In this document: positions 1 through 8,454 of the stretch, in pieces
Layout: every line of letters starts with the position of its first letter
Numbering within the stretch: position 1 is the stretch's first letter
DNA from: Sulfurovum xiamenensis
GTDB taxonomy: Bacteria; Campylobacterota; Campylobacteria; Campylobacterales; Sulfurovaceae
Assembly: GCF_030347995.1 (NCBI RefSeq)
Contig: NZ_JAQIBC010000003.1
Location: 205,371 to 269,370 of the forward strand
Length of the DNA: 64,000 bases
Reading direction: 5' to 3'
Position numbers and translations under genes: made by a program
The notes under the pieces: model-generated
Database searches by the model: none
Seen by the model: the letters and a program-made list of their open reading frames with translations, nothing else
What the model was told of the DNA's origin: nothing

Positions 1-140
1 ATTTCGCAAAAGCACGTTCTATGGGAGCCAATGCATTTCCTTCGGTGGTTGTTATAGATGAAGAGGGACATATGGTATGTCAAAAAGGTTATAGAAGTTT
101 ACAAGAGATGAAAAAGTTATTGGAGGATTCATATGCATAG
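1..140 (+). CDS. C-terminal end of a DsbA-like thiol-disulfide protein (partial)
   Basis: An open frame enters from the left edge and ends with TAG at 138-140, giving about 45 residues. They read ANAFPSVVVIDEEG followed by a QKGYR segment. This resembles the cis-proline strand (FPSVVV, the FPT-type turn of thioredoxin folds) and the C-terminal helix of DsbA/FrnE-type disulfide isomerase-like proteins. The catalytic CxxC would lie upstream, outside the window, so redox activity cannot be confirmed. The frame overlaps the start of the antiporter gene by 8 bases, so the two are probably co-transcribed. Confidence 0.6.
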   Translation, partial: FAKARSMGANAFPSVVVIDEEGHMVCQKGYRSLQEMKKLLEDSYA

Positions 141-1440
141 TTTCGCACCGGAGATCATACTTATCACTATACTGGGGCTTGTCGTGTTTTCAGATGCCTT
201 GGCCAACAGATTGAAAATACCTTCAGTATTTTTACTGCTTATAGGTTCATATTTGATCTATATGTATGTACCCATAGCTGTACCGATAGACCTTCCACAC
301 TATTTTGATACGATCATTCTATTTTGTATCCCTCTTATCTTTATGGGGGATGCTTTGCATCTGCATTTTAGTGACATTAAAAAACACGGCTGGAGTATCT
401 TCTATCTGGCAGTGGTTGCAGTGGCTCTCTCTATTACAGCCGGAGCGAGTATGTACTACTTCGGGATCTTTGAGGGGCTTACCCTTGGTGCCTATGTCTC
501 ACTTTTTGCGATCAATATGGCTACCGATGCAGTGAGTGTGCAGTCGGTGCTTTCCCGATTTAAAGGGATCGGGCATGATATCAAAGTGTTGATCGAGGGT
601 GAATCTTTGGGTAACGATGCCACTGCAGTCATCGCTTTCTTCTTCATAGGACTTCCCTGGATGATGAGCGGTACAATAGATGCAGGAGAAGCGACCTTGG
701 ATGCACTTCGTGTGTTCGCTGTGAGTATAGGGATCGGGATAGGTTTTGGATATCTCTTCTATATGATGATGAAACTGATAGAGGATAAGCGAGGAGAGCT
801 TTTTGTTTTTATCATCGAAGCGTATCTTGCCTATGTGGTAGCTGAGCATTTTCATGTCAGTGGTATCTTGACTTTGATCACGGCAATCATCGCAACTAAG
901 GCTTGGATCGATATGGATATGAAGAGATTAGATGACGAGGAAGCTAAAAAGAGCAAAACTTTTTTACAGAAGCTTCGTCTGCATGGGATTGACTCGACGA
1001 CTTCTGAACGCATGGAGTATATCTATGAGATGGCCAAAGAGTTTGGATATATCGCGGCAGTCATGATCTTCTTTGTACTGGCAGAGATGGTAAGTCTTGA
1101 GAAGTTCTGGGAGTATAAAGTAGAGATATTCGCCATGTTCATCATTACCACATTGATCCGTGCGATATCTATGGCAAAATTTGCGTTTTGGGGCAGTAAA
1201 CTGGAACAGATCAAGCCTGTGGGGTTTGAGGGATGGTTCATATTGACCTTCTCTGGAATGAAAGGGGCTCTTTCTATCATCCTTGTCCATATGATCCCTG
1301 CATCATTTGCGTATAAAGAACTTTTTGAAGTGGTAACTACAGGTGTCGTTATGCTCTCTATCTTTGGCTATGGTACAACACTTTGGGCCTATTTTACTTT
1401 CTTTAGGAAAGCGGAAGAGAAGAAGTTGTTTACGCACTAG
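133..1440 (+). CDS. Na+/H+ antiporter, CPA1/NhaP type
   Basis: A 435-residue polytopic inner-membrane protein with about a dozen hydrophobic segments. It carries the two CPA1 signatures: NMATDAVSV near residue 128 (the Thr-Asp of the unwound helix) and ESLGNDATAV at 157-166, whose Asn-Asp pair is the cation/proton site. The expected role is exchange of Na+ or K+ for H+ in pH and salt homeostasis. The ATG at 133 is preceded by a good ribosome site (GGAGG, 6 bases away) and overlaps the thioredoxin-fold gene by 8 bases. The length is normal for short NhaP proteins without a large cytoplasmic tail. Ion specificity cannot be read from sequence. Confidence 0.85.
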   Translation: MHSFAPEIILITILGLVVFSDALANRLKIPSVFLLLIGSYLIYMYVPIAVPIDLPHYFDTIILFCIPLIFMGDALHLHFSDIKKHGWSIFYLAVVAVALSITAGASMYYFGIFEGLTLGAYVSLFAINMATDAVSVQSVLSRFKGIGHDIKVLIEGESLGNDATAVIAFFFIGLPWMMSGTIDAGEATLDALRVFAVSIGIGIGFGYLFYMMMKLIEDKRGELFVFIIEAYLAYVVAEHFHVSGILTLITAIIATKAWIDMDMKRLDDEEAKKSKTFLQKLRLHGIDSTTSERMEYIYEMAKEFGYIAAVMIFFVLAEMVSLEKFWEYKVEIFAMFIITTLIRAISMAKFAFWGSKLEQIKPVGFEGWFILTFSGMKGALSIILVHMIPASFAYKELFEVVTTGVVMLSIFGYGTTLWAYFTFFRKAEEKKLFTH

Positions 1441-1517
1441 TTCTATATACTTTTCTAGATAAAGAACAATGTGGAATCCTTTATAAAGTTATATGTAATA
1501 AGGGATTGATGCATTTG

Positions 1518-2111
1518 TTATGTTTTAAACCACCAACCACTCCAATTTTTGATATGATTTGCCAATATTTCATAACCTTTATCTCTTGGGTGGGCACCAT
1601 CATTGGATAAAACTTCATTTTTCCATATTTGATCATTGGCTAATTTTTCAAATACGGAAAGGTATGGGATTTCTAATGCATTACACAAAGCTTGATATTC
1701 AATATCTAACTCTTTAATCATCTTGTTTTGTTCTTCATCATCAATTGGAGGCATACCTATCATGATGACATCATATTTTTTTGAGGCATGTACTAATATA
1801 GTTTTAGCGTTTTCAATACTATTTTCCAATGAAACTCTTTTTTGTCCATTTTCCATAACTGTATCATTCACACCAAACGAAAAAACAACTTTATTCTCTG
1901 AAACTTCTGGTAATCTAGCGTGACATTCTGCTTCCCATCTTTTTAATATATCTCCTGATGCCTCTCTTCGAATACCAAGATTATAATGTGTAATATCTAG
2001 ATTGTTGTTTTGAGAATTTTGACTTAGTCTTCCTGTCCATCCAAGTTTAGTGGGATCTCCTGTACCATTAACAAAAGAGTCTCCAACATAGCATATACGA
2101 ACATCTCTCAT
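1518..2111 (-). CDS. SGNH/GDSL-type hydrolase (lipase/esterase family)
   Basis: About 197 residues with all SGNH blocks, numbered from an upstream TTG: GDSF near residue 12 (nucleophile Ser), FGVND near 81 (block III Asn), and DGAHP near 173 (catalytic Asp and His). There is no signal peptide, so a cytoplasmic esterase, thioesterase or deacetylase is likely. Substrate unknown. I take the ATG at 2111 because AAAGG lies 8 bases before it; the frame could start at the TTG at 2117. A TATACT element with an extended TG sits at 2146-2151. The gene is visibly more AT-rich than its neighbours and runs against nhaP, which suggests acquisition as a single cassette. Confidence 0.8.
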   Translation of the reverse strand: MRDVRICYVGDSFVNGTGDPTKLGWTGRLSQNSQNNNLDITHYNLGIRREASGDILKRWEAECHARLPEVSENKVVFSFGVNDTVMENGQKRVSLENSIENAKTILVHASKKYDVIMIGMPPIDDEEQNKMIKELDIEYQALCNALEIPYLSVFEKLANDQIWKNEVLSNDGAHPRDKGYEILANHIKNWSGWWFKT

Positions 2112-2145
2112 TTTCAACCTTTAATATTTGATATTTTTTATGAAG

Positions 2146-2151
2146 AGTATA
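2146..2151 (-). promoter_or_regulatory. Extended -10 promoter for the SGNH hydrolase
   Basis: Read on the minus strand, TGCTATACT gives an extended -10. Transcription would start near 2139, about 28 bases before the ATG at 2111. No -35 box is obvious. Confidence 0.5.
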
Positions 2152-2271
2152 GCAAAAATTATTGATTAAAGTTTGAAGTAATAATTCCATAAAATTATAT
2201 AGTTTATAAGGTTTTGAAGTAAAGATTGCGTTAACATTAATAGGTTTCTCTTAATGATCTATTAGATATTC

Positions 2272-2991
2272 TCAGTAGATTCCTGGGAATAAGCGATAGT
2301 GTACACGTTTTGTATAATCTTGATACCCTGGTAGCTCTTTCTGAAGAGTGTTATCCTCAAGTGTGGTTCGTATGACAGCTATGATCAATGCCACCACTAT
2401 AGGGATAAGGGTCCATATGGAGTTCAAGGCCATGATGATACCTGGGAGTGCCAGAAGGTTTCCGGCATAGCCTGGATGACGTACGATACGGTAAGGACCG
2501 CTATCGCAGACCGAATGTCCACGATCCTTTTGGATATGTACCGTACTAGAGAAAAAACGGTTCTCTATTAAAGCCCATGCGGCGAATGTGTACCCAAGTG
2601 CAATGAGAATGAGACCGAGGATGTGAAGCCATGTGGAAAACAGAGGTGTCCATCCATAGCGGTGATCAAGTCCTGCAACGATGACAATGGGGAATGTGAG
2701 ACTTATCGCCATCAGTGGGGAAAGTACTTTATCCCATGGTTTTGCATTCAGAGTCCTTTCAGAGGTAGCCCGTTCTACCAGAATTCCCGGATGCCGCTTT
2801 TCTGCCAAAAATCGACCGCCAATACCGGAAAGAAAAATCAGAACGGCATAGATCCAGGCTTGCCACCAGCTAAAATCTCCTCCGCAGACCAGGAGAATCA
2901 ACGGGATGAAGAGGTATACGAATATCAAAGCAAACCATAGGCGAGGGCTTGGGGCTTGATTTGTGGTTGGATCAACAGTGTTCGATGTCAT
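2272..2991 (-). CDS. Isoprenylcysteine carboxyl methyltransferase-like membrane protein (PEMT/ICMT family)
   Basis: A protein of about 239 residues with five or more hydrophobic helices. Near the C-terminus is the GPYRIVRHPGYAG motif, the hallmark of the PEMT/ICMT/NnrU-like membrane methyltransferase superfamily that binds S-adenosylmethionine. Bacterial members lack prenylated protein substrates, and most have no known role (phospholipid or small-molecule methylation has been suggested for relatives). I choose the ATG at 2991, with GGAG upstream, over a TTG at 3009. It appears to be a single-gene unit between the SGNH gene and glnA, all on the minus strand. Confidence 0.75.
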   Translation of the reverse strand: MTSNTVDPTTNQAPSPRLWFALIFVYLFIPLILLVCGGDFSWWQAWIYAVLIFLSGIGGRFLAEKRHPGILVERATSERTLNAKPWDKVLSPLMAISLTFPIVIVAGLDHRYGWTPLFSTWLHILGLILIALGYTFAAWALIENRFFSSTVHIQKDRGHSVCDSGPYRIVRHPGYAGNLLALPGIIMALNSIWTLIPIVVALIIAVIRTTLEDNTLQKELPGYQDYTKRVHYRLFPGIY

Positions 2992-3253
2992 TTTTTTACT
3001 CCAAAACAAGCCAAAATTTCATTGAGTGGCTTATGATAAACATGTGCTTATTAGAGGCATAAAGCACCCACCTATTGGGTATATCAATCTTAAGAGTATA
3101 TCACAAAAGTCTCTTGATACAAAAAATATACCTTCGATTAAAAACCTTATAAAATATATTCTATAATGGAAGATTTTATAATGAAAACTATAAACTCAAA
3201 AGGGTTTAAAAAATGAAATGTCTAGATAGGCTTTGAAGAAAAAGAGGTGTCTC

Positions 3254-3269
3254 TCGGGCAGAAGCCCGA
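3254..3269 (-). terminator. Hairpin after glnA
   Basis: Arms TCGGGC and GCCCGA with a four-base loop form a GC-rich hairpin 9 bases past the glnA stop codon. On the minus strand it is followed, a few bases later, by a C/T-rich stretch (CTCTTTTTC). It is a plausible intrinsic terminator, although the T-run is not immediate. Confidence 0.6.
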
Positions 3270-3278
3270 AAGGAAAAA

Positions 3279-4706
3279 TTAGCAAGAGTAAGTTGAGATG
3301 AACTCGTATGCTGTTGGTCTACCTTCATCTGGCCAAACTTGTCTTTCAAACTGGTAGTGTTGGTATGTGTCGATAAACTCTTGAGTAAATACTGGCTTCA
3401 AGAAGTCATTATCAGCGATAAGACCTTCAAGTGCTTCTCTGAGTGTGTGAGGCATTTGAGCAATATTCTTCTCTCTGATCTCATCAAGGCTAAGTTCAAA
3501 CAGGTCGATATCCATTGGACCAGCTGGAATATCTTTGTTCTTGATCCCGTCAAGTCCTGCCAACATCAATGCAGAGAATGCAAGGTAAGGGCAAGCTGTA
3601 GAATCTGGGAATCTAGTCTCGATTCTTGTTGCCATCTCACCCGCACCATAAGGGATACGACAAGCTGCTGATCTGTTTTGGCTTGAGTAAGTCAAGATAG
3701 ATGGTGCTTCAAATCCTGGAAGTAGTCTCTTGTAAGAGTTTGTACTTGGGTTTGTAAATGCAGATACTGCTCTAGCATGCTTGAAGATACCACCAAGGTA
3801 GTGAAGTGCTGTCTCAGAGAGGTTTCCATATTCACCTTCTTTGTAGAAGAGGTTTTTACCGTTTTTCCAGATAGATTGGTGTACGTGCATACCGTTACCG
3901 TTGTCACCTACAAGTGGTTTAGGCATGAATGTTGCTGTTTTACCGTTAAGGTGTGCAACCATTTTTACAACATACTTGTACTTTTGAACGTTATCTGCAG
4001 CTTCGATCAGTGTACCGAATTTGACACCGATCTCACCCTGTGCCTGTGCAACTTCATGGTGTCCAAGCATTACTTCAAGACCTACTTCTTCAAGAAGTAA
4101 CATCATTTCAGCTCTTAGGTCTACCATAGAGTCTGTAGGCATTACAGGGAAATATCCACCTTTGGTACCTGGTCTGTGACCCATGTTACCACCTTCATAC
4201 TCTGTATCTCTACTCCAAGCACCTTCTTGAGAATCTACTCTGAAATAAGAAGAGTTTACATCATCTCTAAATTTTACATCATCGAAGATGAAGAATTCAT
4301 TCTCAGGACCGAAGTATGCTGCATCACCTACACCAATTTCTTCCATGTGAGCAAGTGTCTTCTTCGCGATAGATCTTGGACATTTAGCGTAAAGCTCATT
4401 TTTGTAAATATCATAAACATCACAGATAACAATGATCGTACTGTCAGCAGTAAATGGATCTAAAAATGCAGTCTCCACATCTGGTTTAAGTATCATATCT
4501 GATTTTTCAATCGGCTGCCAAGCGTCGATCGATGAACCATCAAACGGAAGACCTGAATCAATCATAGAAGCTTCAACAGCACTCATTCTATATGTAATAT
4601 GATGCCATGCACCTTTAATGTCTGTAAATCTAAAGTCTACAAACTCTACCTCATTCTCTTCGCAATATTTGTAAAACTCATCTGTGTTGTTAACAAATTT
4701 ACCCAT
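3279..4706 (-). CDS. glnA: Glutamine synthetase type I
   Basis: A 475-residue GSI enzyme that makes glutamine from glutamate, ammonia and ATP, the main ammonium entry point. Visible motifs are FDGSSI (55-60), the metal/glutamate strand with [11 protein letters not shown] near 133, the ATP signature [16 protein letters not shown] (263-278) and NRSAACRIP (344-352). In enterobacteria the adenylylated tyrosine lies in an NLYDLP loop; here the aligned segment is MDIDLFELS, with Phe at about 403, so GlnE-type adenylylation cannot occur at this site. A similar replacement is known for Helicobacter pylori. The ATG at 4706 has TAGGAGT upstream. In this window glnA stands with the PHP phosphatase gene, not with glnB or amtB. 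Confidence 0.97.
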   Translation of the reverse strand: MGKFVNNTDEFYKYCEENEVEFVDFRFTDIKGAWHHITYRMSAVEASMIDSGLPFDGSSIDAWQPIEKSDMILKPDVETAFLDPFTADSTIIVICDVYDIYKNELYAKCPRSIAKKTLAHMEEIGVGDAAYFGPENEFFIFDDVKFRDDVNSSYFRVDSQEGAWSRDTEYEGGNMGHRPGTKGGYFPVMPTDSMVDLRAEMMLLLEEVGLEVMLGHHEVAQAQGEIGVKFGTLIEAADNVQKYKYVVKMVAHLNGKTATFMPKPLVGDNGNGMHVHQSIWKNGKNLFYKEGEYGNLSETALHYLGGIFKHARAVSAFTNPSTNSYKRLLPGFEAPSILTYSSQNRSAACRIPYGAGEMATRIETRFPDSTACPYLAFSALMLAGLDGIKNKDIPAGPMDIDLFELSLDEIREKNIAQMPHTLREALEGLIADNDFLKPVFTQEFIDTYQHYQFERQVWPDEGRPTAYEFISTYSC

Positions 4707-4735
4707 GTAACTACTCCTAAATAAAAATTTTCTAT

Positions 4736-4741
4736 ATTGTA
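4736..4741 (-). promoter_or_regulatory. Probable -10 element of glnA
   Basis: On the minus strand TACAAT ends about 30 bases before the ATG, predicting a leader near 22 bases that contains the TAGGAGT ribosome site. The region is AT-rich and I cannot identify a -35 or sigma-54 element. Confidence 0.4.
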
Positions 4742-4775
4742 TCCATAAATCAATTAGTTATATCAGTGTTTGTGC

Positions 4776-5555
4776 TTAAAAAATAACCAATTGTCGATCT
4801 CGCCCTTCAAAAGTAGCAGCTTTTGTATATCCGACTTCTTTTACAAGTGTTGTTGCCAGATCATAACCGAACCCTACTTGCTCAACTGAATGGGCATCTG
4901 AAGAGAAAGTAATAGGGATATCATGTGCATACGCTTCTTCGAGTAATTCTCTTGAAGGGTAAAGTTCACCTATAGGTTTGCGAAGACCTGCAGTATTCAC
5001 TTCTAACACCATGTTTGATCTCTTGATCGCATGAAGGGCATCTTTTGCCAAGAGTCTGACATCTTTTTTTGGAAGGAATTTAAAGACCTTGATAAGATCA
5101 AGGTGCCCTACGATGTCAAACTTCCCGGATCTTGCCATGGCTTCCGTGGCTTCAAAATAGGCCTGCCATATCTCATCTATATCTTTGTTTTTCCATCCTG
5201 CGATGAATTCGGGGTTGTCAAAACTCCACTTATCTATGAAGTGTACAGAGCCTATCAGGTAGTCTACTTTTGCATGTAAAACACGATCATCCATGTGTCC
5301 TGGAAGGTAATCCACTTCATAACCGAACAAGATATTGATATCATCTTTATAGCGCTCTTTGGCACCTAAAATATCATCTGTATATGCTTGCATCTCTTCA
5401 AAAGCGAGACGATAGTGGGGATCAAAATCCATAGGTGCATGTTCAGAAAACCCATAAATATCTATGCCCAATTCAATGGCTTTTTGGATGTATTCATCCA
5501 CTGTACCTTCAGCATGGTTACAACGTGTTGTGTGATTATGTATATCTATTCTCAT
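4776..5555 (-). CDS. PHP-domain histidinol-phosphatase (HisJ/HisK type)
   Basis: A 259-residue PHP-fold metallophosphatase. The metal ligands are laid out as in the family: DIHNHTT at 4-10, FSEHAPMD near 36, GYEVDYLP and GSVHF in the middle, HLDLIK, and SSDAHS near the C-terminus. The expected reaction is hydrolysis of L-histidinol phosphate to L-histidinol, the penultimate step of histidine synthesis. A general PHP phosphoesterase cannot be excluded. Length matches HisK/HisJ. It lies upstream of glnA on the same strand with a 69-base gap holding a separate glnA promoter. hisG is about 50 kb away in this window, so there is no compact his operon here. Confidence 0.8.
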   Translation of the reverse strand: MRIDIHNHTTRCNHAEGTVDEYIQKAIELGIDIYGFSEHAPMDFDPHYRLAFEEMQAYTDDILGAKERYKDDINILFGYEVDYLPGHMDDRVLHAKVDYLIGSVHFIDKWSFDNPEFIAGWKNKDIDEIWQAYFEATEAMARSGKFDIVGHLDLIKVFKFLPKKDVRLLAKDALHAIKRSNMVLEVNTAGLRKPIGELYPSRELLEEAYAHDIPITFSSDAHSVEQVGFGYDLATTLVKEVGYTKAATFEGRDRQLVIF

Positions 5556-5598
5556 AGGCGGATTTTAGCATAAAAACTGTTTTTTACCACTAATAGGG

Positions 5599-5604
5599 TA
5601 GAAT
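5599..5604 (+). promoter_or_regulatory. -10 promoter element for the U32 protease/purine block
   Basis: TAGAAT, placed so that transcription would start near 5611 and leave a leader of about 70 bases before the ATG at 5681. It is the only good -10 element in the divergent gap between the PHP gene and the + strand block. Confidence 0.45.
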
Positions 5605-5680
5605 AAGAGACATATTTTCATGGTATTCGTCATTTTTCTATACAACCGGAGAATGGCGGGGATTGTATTTCAGGAATAAA

Positions 5681-7042
5681 ATGACAGATCAAAATAAAGT
5701 AGAACTTTTAGCACCAGCAGGTAACCTAGAGAAGATGAAGATCGCTCTGAACTATGGGGCAGATGCCGTATATGGGGGTACCAGTACCTTTTCACTGCGT
5801 ATCCGTTCAGGCAAAGAGTTCGACATGGAATCCTATGCTGAAGGAATAGCCTATGCCCATGCCCGTGGCAAAAAAGTCTACTCTACGGTGAACTCGTTTC
5901 CTTTTAATTCACAAATGAAGCTCTATGAAAATCACATTGCCAAGATCGCTGAGCTTAAACCTGATGCACTGATCGTCTCTAGCCCTGGTGTGGTAAAGAT
6001 AGCAAATCGGATTGCACCGGACATTCCTATTCACCTCTCTACACAGGCCAATGTGATGAATGCTATGGATGCTGAGGTCTATTATGACCTTGGGGTGAAG
6101 CGTATCATTGTCGCACGTGAAATCAGTCTGAAAGATTGTGAAGCCATTAAACATCATCTACCTGACTTGGAATTGGAGATATTTGTGCATGGTTCGATGT
6201 GTTTTGCCTACTCGGGACGCTGTCTTATCTCTTCACTGCAGACAGGGCGTGTGCCTAACCGTGGATCTTGTGCCAATGACTGCCGTTTCCCTTATGAAGT
6301 GTATGCACATAATCCGGAATCGGGAACCACATTCAGGCTGGATGAAGAAGAGGGGATCGGTACCTATATCATGAATGCCAAAGATATGAATATGGCATCA
6401 CATATCGATGAGATACTCAAGTCAGGTGTCATTGACTCACTGAAGATAGAAGGACGTACGAAATCTCCTTACTATGCAGCTGTGGTTACCAAAGCCTATC
6501 GTCATGCGATCGATGATTTTTATGCCAATGATTTTGATGCCGCACGCTATCAAGCCGAACTCAACACTACACAGAATCGTGGGTTTACAGATGCTTATCT
6601 GCTTTCACGGCCTTTTGATAGAACGGAGACAGAATCGAACGAGTTTTCTATACAGTATGGTACCCACCAAGTCGCGGGACTTGTCTTGGAAGATGGTTTG
6701 ACATGGAAGTGTAAAGATAAGACGTGTGTAGGTGACAGTGTAGAGATCGTTTTGCCTTTAGATGCGACTGTCGAGATGGTAGACAATGATATAGGCAAGA
6801 TAGAAGAGATCGACGGAAAGTACTGGCTGACATTCAAAAAAATGCGCTCTGAATCAGGCAAGGAGTTTGAGTGTATTCACTCGGGTGATTTGAACAATAT
6901 TCTTTTACCTACTAAATTGCCTGGGTATACTATATTAAGACGTGAGATCGCGGAAGCATTGGAGAACAAGGGCTTAACGGAGAGCTCAACACCTATGAAG
7001 CAGGAACAAGCAGTCAAACCAACAAGTAAGGATATAAAATGA
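5681..7042 (+). CDS. Peptidase U32 family protein (RNA hydroxylation type, TrhP/RlhA-like)
   Basis: A protein of about 453 residues with the U32 signature: EIFVHGSMCFAYSGRC followed by CANDCRFPY, giving four clustered cysteines. E. coli members TrhP and RlhA hydroxylate tRNA U34 or 23S rRNA C2501; other members were first described as collagenases. The N-terminal LLAPAGN and GADAVYGG strands match the family TIM-barrel start. Length fits TrhP better than short U32 proteins. I choose the ATG at 5681 (AGGA 8 bases upstream) over a TTG at 5663. The stop overlaps the next start as ATGA. Syntenic with the U32 gene of Campylobacter, so it is a core gene. Confidence 0.85.
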   Translation: MTDQNKVELLAPAGNLEKMKIALNYGADAVYGGTSTFSLRIRSGKEFDMESYAEGIAYAHARGKKVYSTVNSFPFNSQMKLYENHIAKIAELKPDALIVSSPGVVKIANRIAPDIPIHLSTQANVMNAMDAEVYYDLGVKRIIVAREISLKDCEAIKHHLPDLELEIFVHGSMCFAYSGRCLISSLQTGRVPNRGSCANDCRFPYEVYAHNPESGTTFRLDEEEGIGTYIMNAKDMNMASHIDEILKSGVIDSLKIEGRTKSPYYAAVVTKAYRHAIDDFYANDFDAARYQAELNTTQNRGFTDAYLLSRPFDRTETESNEFSIQYGTHQVAGLVLEDGLTWKCKDKTCVGDSVEIVLPLDATVEMVDNDIGKIEEIDGKYWLTFKKMRSESGKEFECIHSGDLNNILLPTKLPGYTILRREIAEALENKGLTESSTPMKQEQAVKPTSKDIK

Positions 7043-7533
7043 AATTTGTATCGATCGTAATGGAAAGTAAAAGTGACTACAGTGTGATGTCCGAGTGTTC
7101 TGAGACACTGAAAAAATTCGGTGTACCGTATGAGCTTGTCATCTCTTCAGCACACAGAAGTCTTGAAAGAACGATGCAGTATGTCAAAGAATCAGAAGCT
7201 AAAGGTGCGCAGGTCTACATAGCAGCATCAGGGATGGCAGCACACCTTGCGGGTGCATTAGCAGCAGCTACAAGCAAGCCGGTACTTGGTGTACCTATGG
7301 AAAGTGGGGCTCTGAAGGGTGAAGATGCACTCCTTTCGACAGTGATGATGACAGCAGGAATGCCGGTAGGGACACTTGCCATAGGTAAATCAGGTGCGGT
7401 CAATGCTGCGTATCTGGCTATACAGATCATGGCCCTGCAAGATGATGAACTTAGAGTGAAACTCCAAGAAGACCGCATCAGCAAAGCAAAAAAAGTAGAA
7501 CTTGATTCTTCAGAGATTGAAACGATACTGTAA
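7039..7533 (+). CDS. PurE-like protein, divergent paralogue
   Basis: 164 residues with the whole PurE fold in order: MESKSD (8-13), SSAHRS near 36 with the catalytic-type His, an ASGMAAHLAG loop near 68, and MPVGTLAIGKSGAVNAA near 112. PurE interconverts N5-CAIR and CAIR in purine synthesis. Three conserved spots differ from class I PurE: MGSxSD has become MESKSD, GAGGAAHLPG has become ASGMAAHLAG, and MPGG has become MTAG. The orthodox PurE lies at 9603. This gene occupies the position of Campylobacter purE beside the U32 gene, so it may be the ancestral copy, relieved of duty or changed in role. It overlaps the U32 gene by 4 bases. Confidence 0.8.
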   Translation: MKFVSIVMESKSDYSVMSECSETLKKFGVPYELVISSAHRSLERTMQYVKESEAKGAQVYIAASGMAAHLAGALAAATSKPVLGVPMESGALKGEDALLSTVMMTAGMPVGTLAIGKSGAVNAAYLAIQIMALQDDELRVKLQEDRISKAKKVELDSSEIETIL

Positions 7534-7557
7534 AATTAAAACTAGGTAGAAATATAG

Positions 7558-8451
7558 ATGAACAACAACGCCATTACATTTAGCGAACTCCTCCTCAAAT
7601 TACAACAATTCTGGGCAGATCAGGGGTGCAATATCGTACAGCCCTATGACATTCCTTCAGGTGCAGGGACATTCCACCCTGCTACACTGCTGAGAAGTCT
7701 GGACTCGCAGCCTTGGTCGGCTGCGTATGTGGCCCCTTCACGCCGTCCGACAGATGGACGTTATGGGGAAAATCCAAACCGTCTTGGTGCCTATTATCAG
7801 TTTCAAGCACTGATCAAGCCCAGCCCTGACAATATTCAAGAGCTTTATTTGAAGTCTTTGGAGTACCTGGGGTTGAATCTGAAAGAGCATGATATCCGCT
7901 TTGTAGAAGACAACTGGGAGTCTCCGACCTTGGGTGCCTGGGGTCTTGGTTGGGAAGTATGGCTTGATGGTATGGAAGTCACACAGTTTACCTACTTCCA
8001 ACAGGTCGGTGGTATCGCTTGTGACCCTGTAGCAGTAGAGATCACCTATGGGACAGAGAGACTTGCTATGTATCTGCAAGGGGTGGACTCCGTGTATGAT
8101 CTGGTGTGGAACCGTATGGGAGAGAGTGTCACCACGTATGGTGATGTCCATAAAGAGACAGAGTATGAATTTTCCAAGTATCACTTTGAAGTCGCCAATG
8201 TAGAGAAGCTGTTCCAACATTTTGAAGATGCTTCCAATGAGTGTGAAGTATGCCTTGAGGCAGGTTTGCCTTTGCCAGCCTATGACCAATGTATGATCGC
8301 TTCACATGCTTTTAATGTCCTCGATGCAAGAAAAGCGATCTCCCAGGCACAGAGACAGAACTATATTTTAAAAGTAAGAGAACTCTCCATAGGGTGTGCA
8401 AAGCTTTATAAAGTGCAAGAGCAAGAACGTAATGCACGTGTGAGAGGCTAA
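7558..8451 (+). CDS. glyQ: Glycyl-tRNA synthetase alpha subunit
   Basis: 297 residues, the usual length for the catalytic alpha chain of the alpha2beta2 bacterial GlyRS. It opens with [19 protein letters not shown] and [11 protein letters not shown], then [20 protein letters not shown], all nearly invariant in GlyQ. It activates glycine and, with the beta subunit GlyS, charges tRNA-Gly. glyS is not in this window; unlinked glyQ and glyS are usual for Campylobacterota. It sits in a tight + strand run with 24 bases before it and 3 after, so it is translationally linked to purK. Confidence 0.97.
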   Translation: MNNNAITFSELLLKLQQFWADQGCNIVQPYDIPSGAGTFHPATLLRSLDSQPWSAAYVAPSRRPTDGRYGENPNRLGAYYQFQALIKPSPDNIQELYLKSLEYLGLNLKEHDIRFVEDNWESPTLGAWGLGWEVWLDGMEVTQFTYFQQVGGIACDPVAVEITYGTERLAMYLQGVDSVYDLVWNRMGESVTTYGDVHKETEYEFSKYHFEVANVEKLFQHFEDASNECEVCLEAGLPLPAYDQCMIASHAFNVLDARKAISQAQRQNYILKVRELSIGCAKLYKVQEQERNARVRG

Positions 8452-8454
8452 GCA

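Noticed and set aside
2623..2940. Open frame of 105 codons on the + strand
   Set aside because: It lies antisense within the ICMT-like gene, has no ribosome site and no recognisable protein.
3162..3182. Two TATAAT elements on the + strand after the ICMT-like gene, as a small RNA promoter
   Set aside because: No gene follows but an 11-codon frame, and the downstream hairpin at 3254 has no T-run on the + strand; AT-rich chance is likely.
7039..7533. LarB-type or class II PurE
   Set aside because: The loops are closer to class I PurE of E. coli (MPVGTLAIGK) than to class II; it lacks the LarB N-terminal extension.
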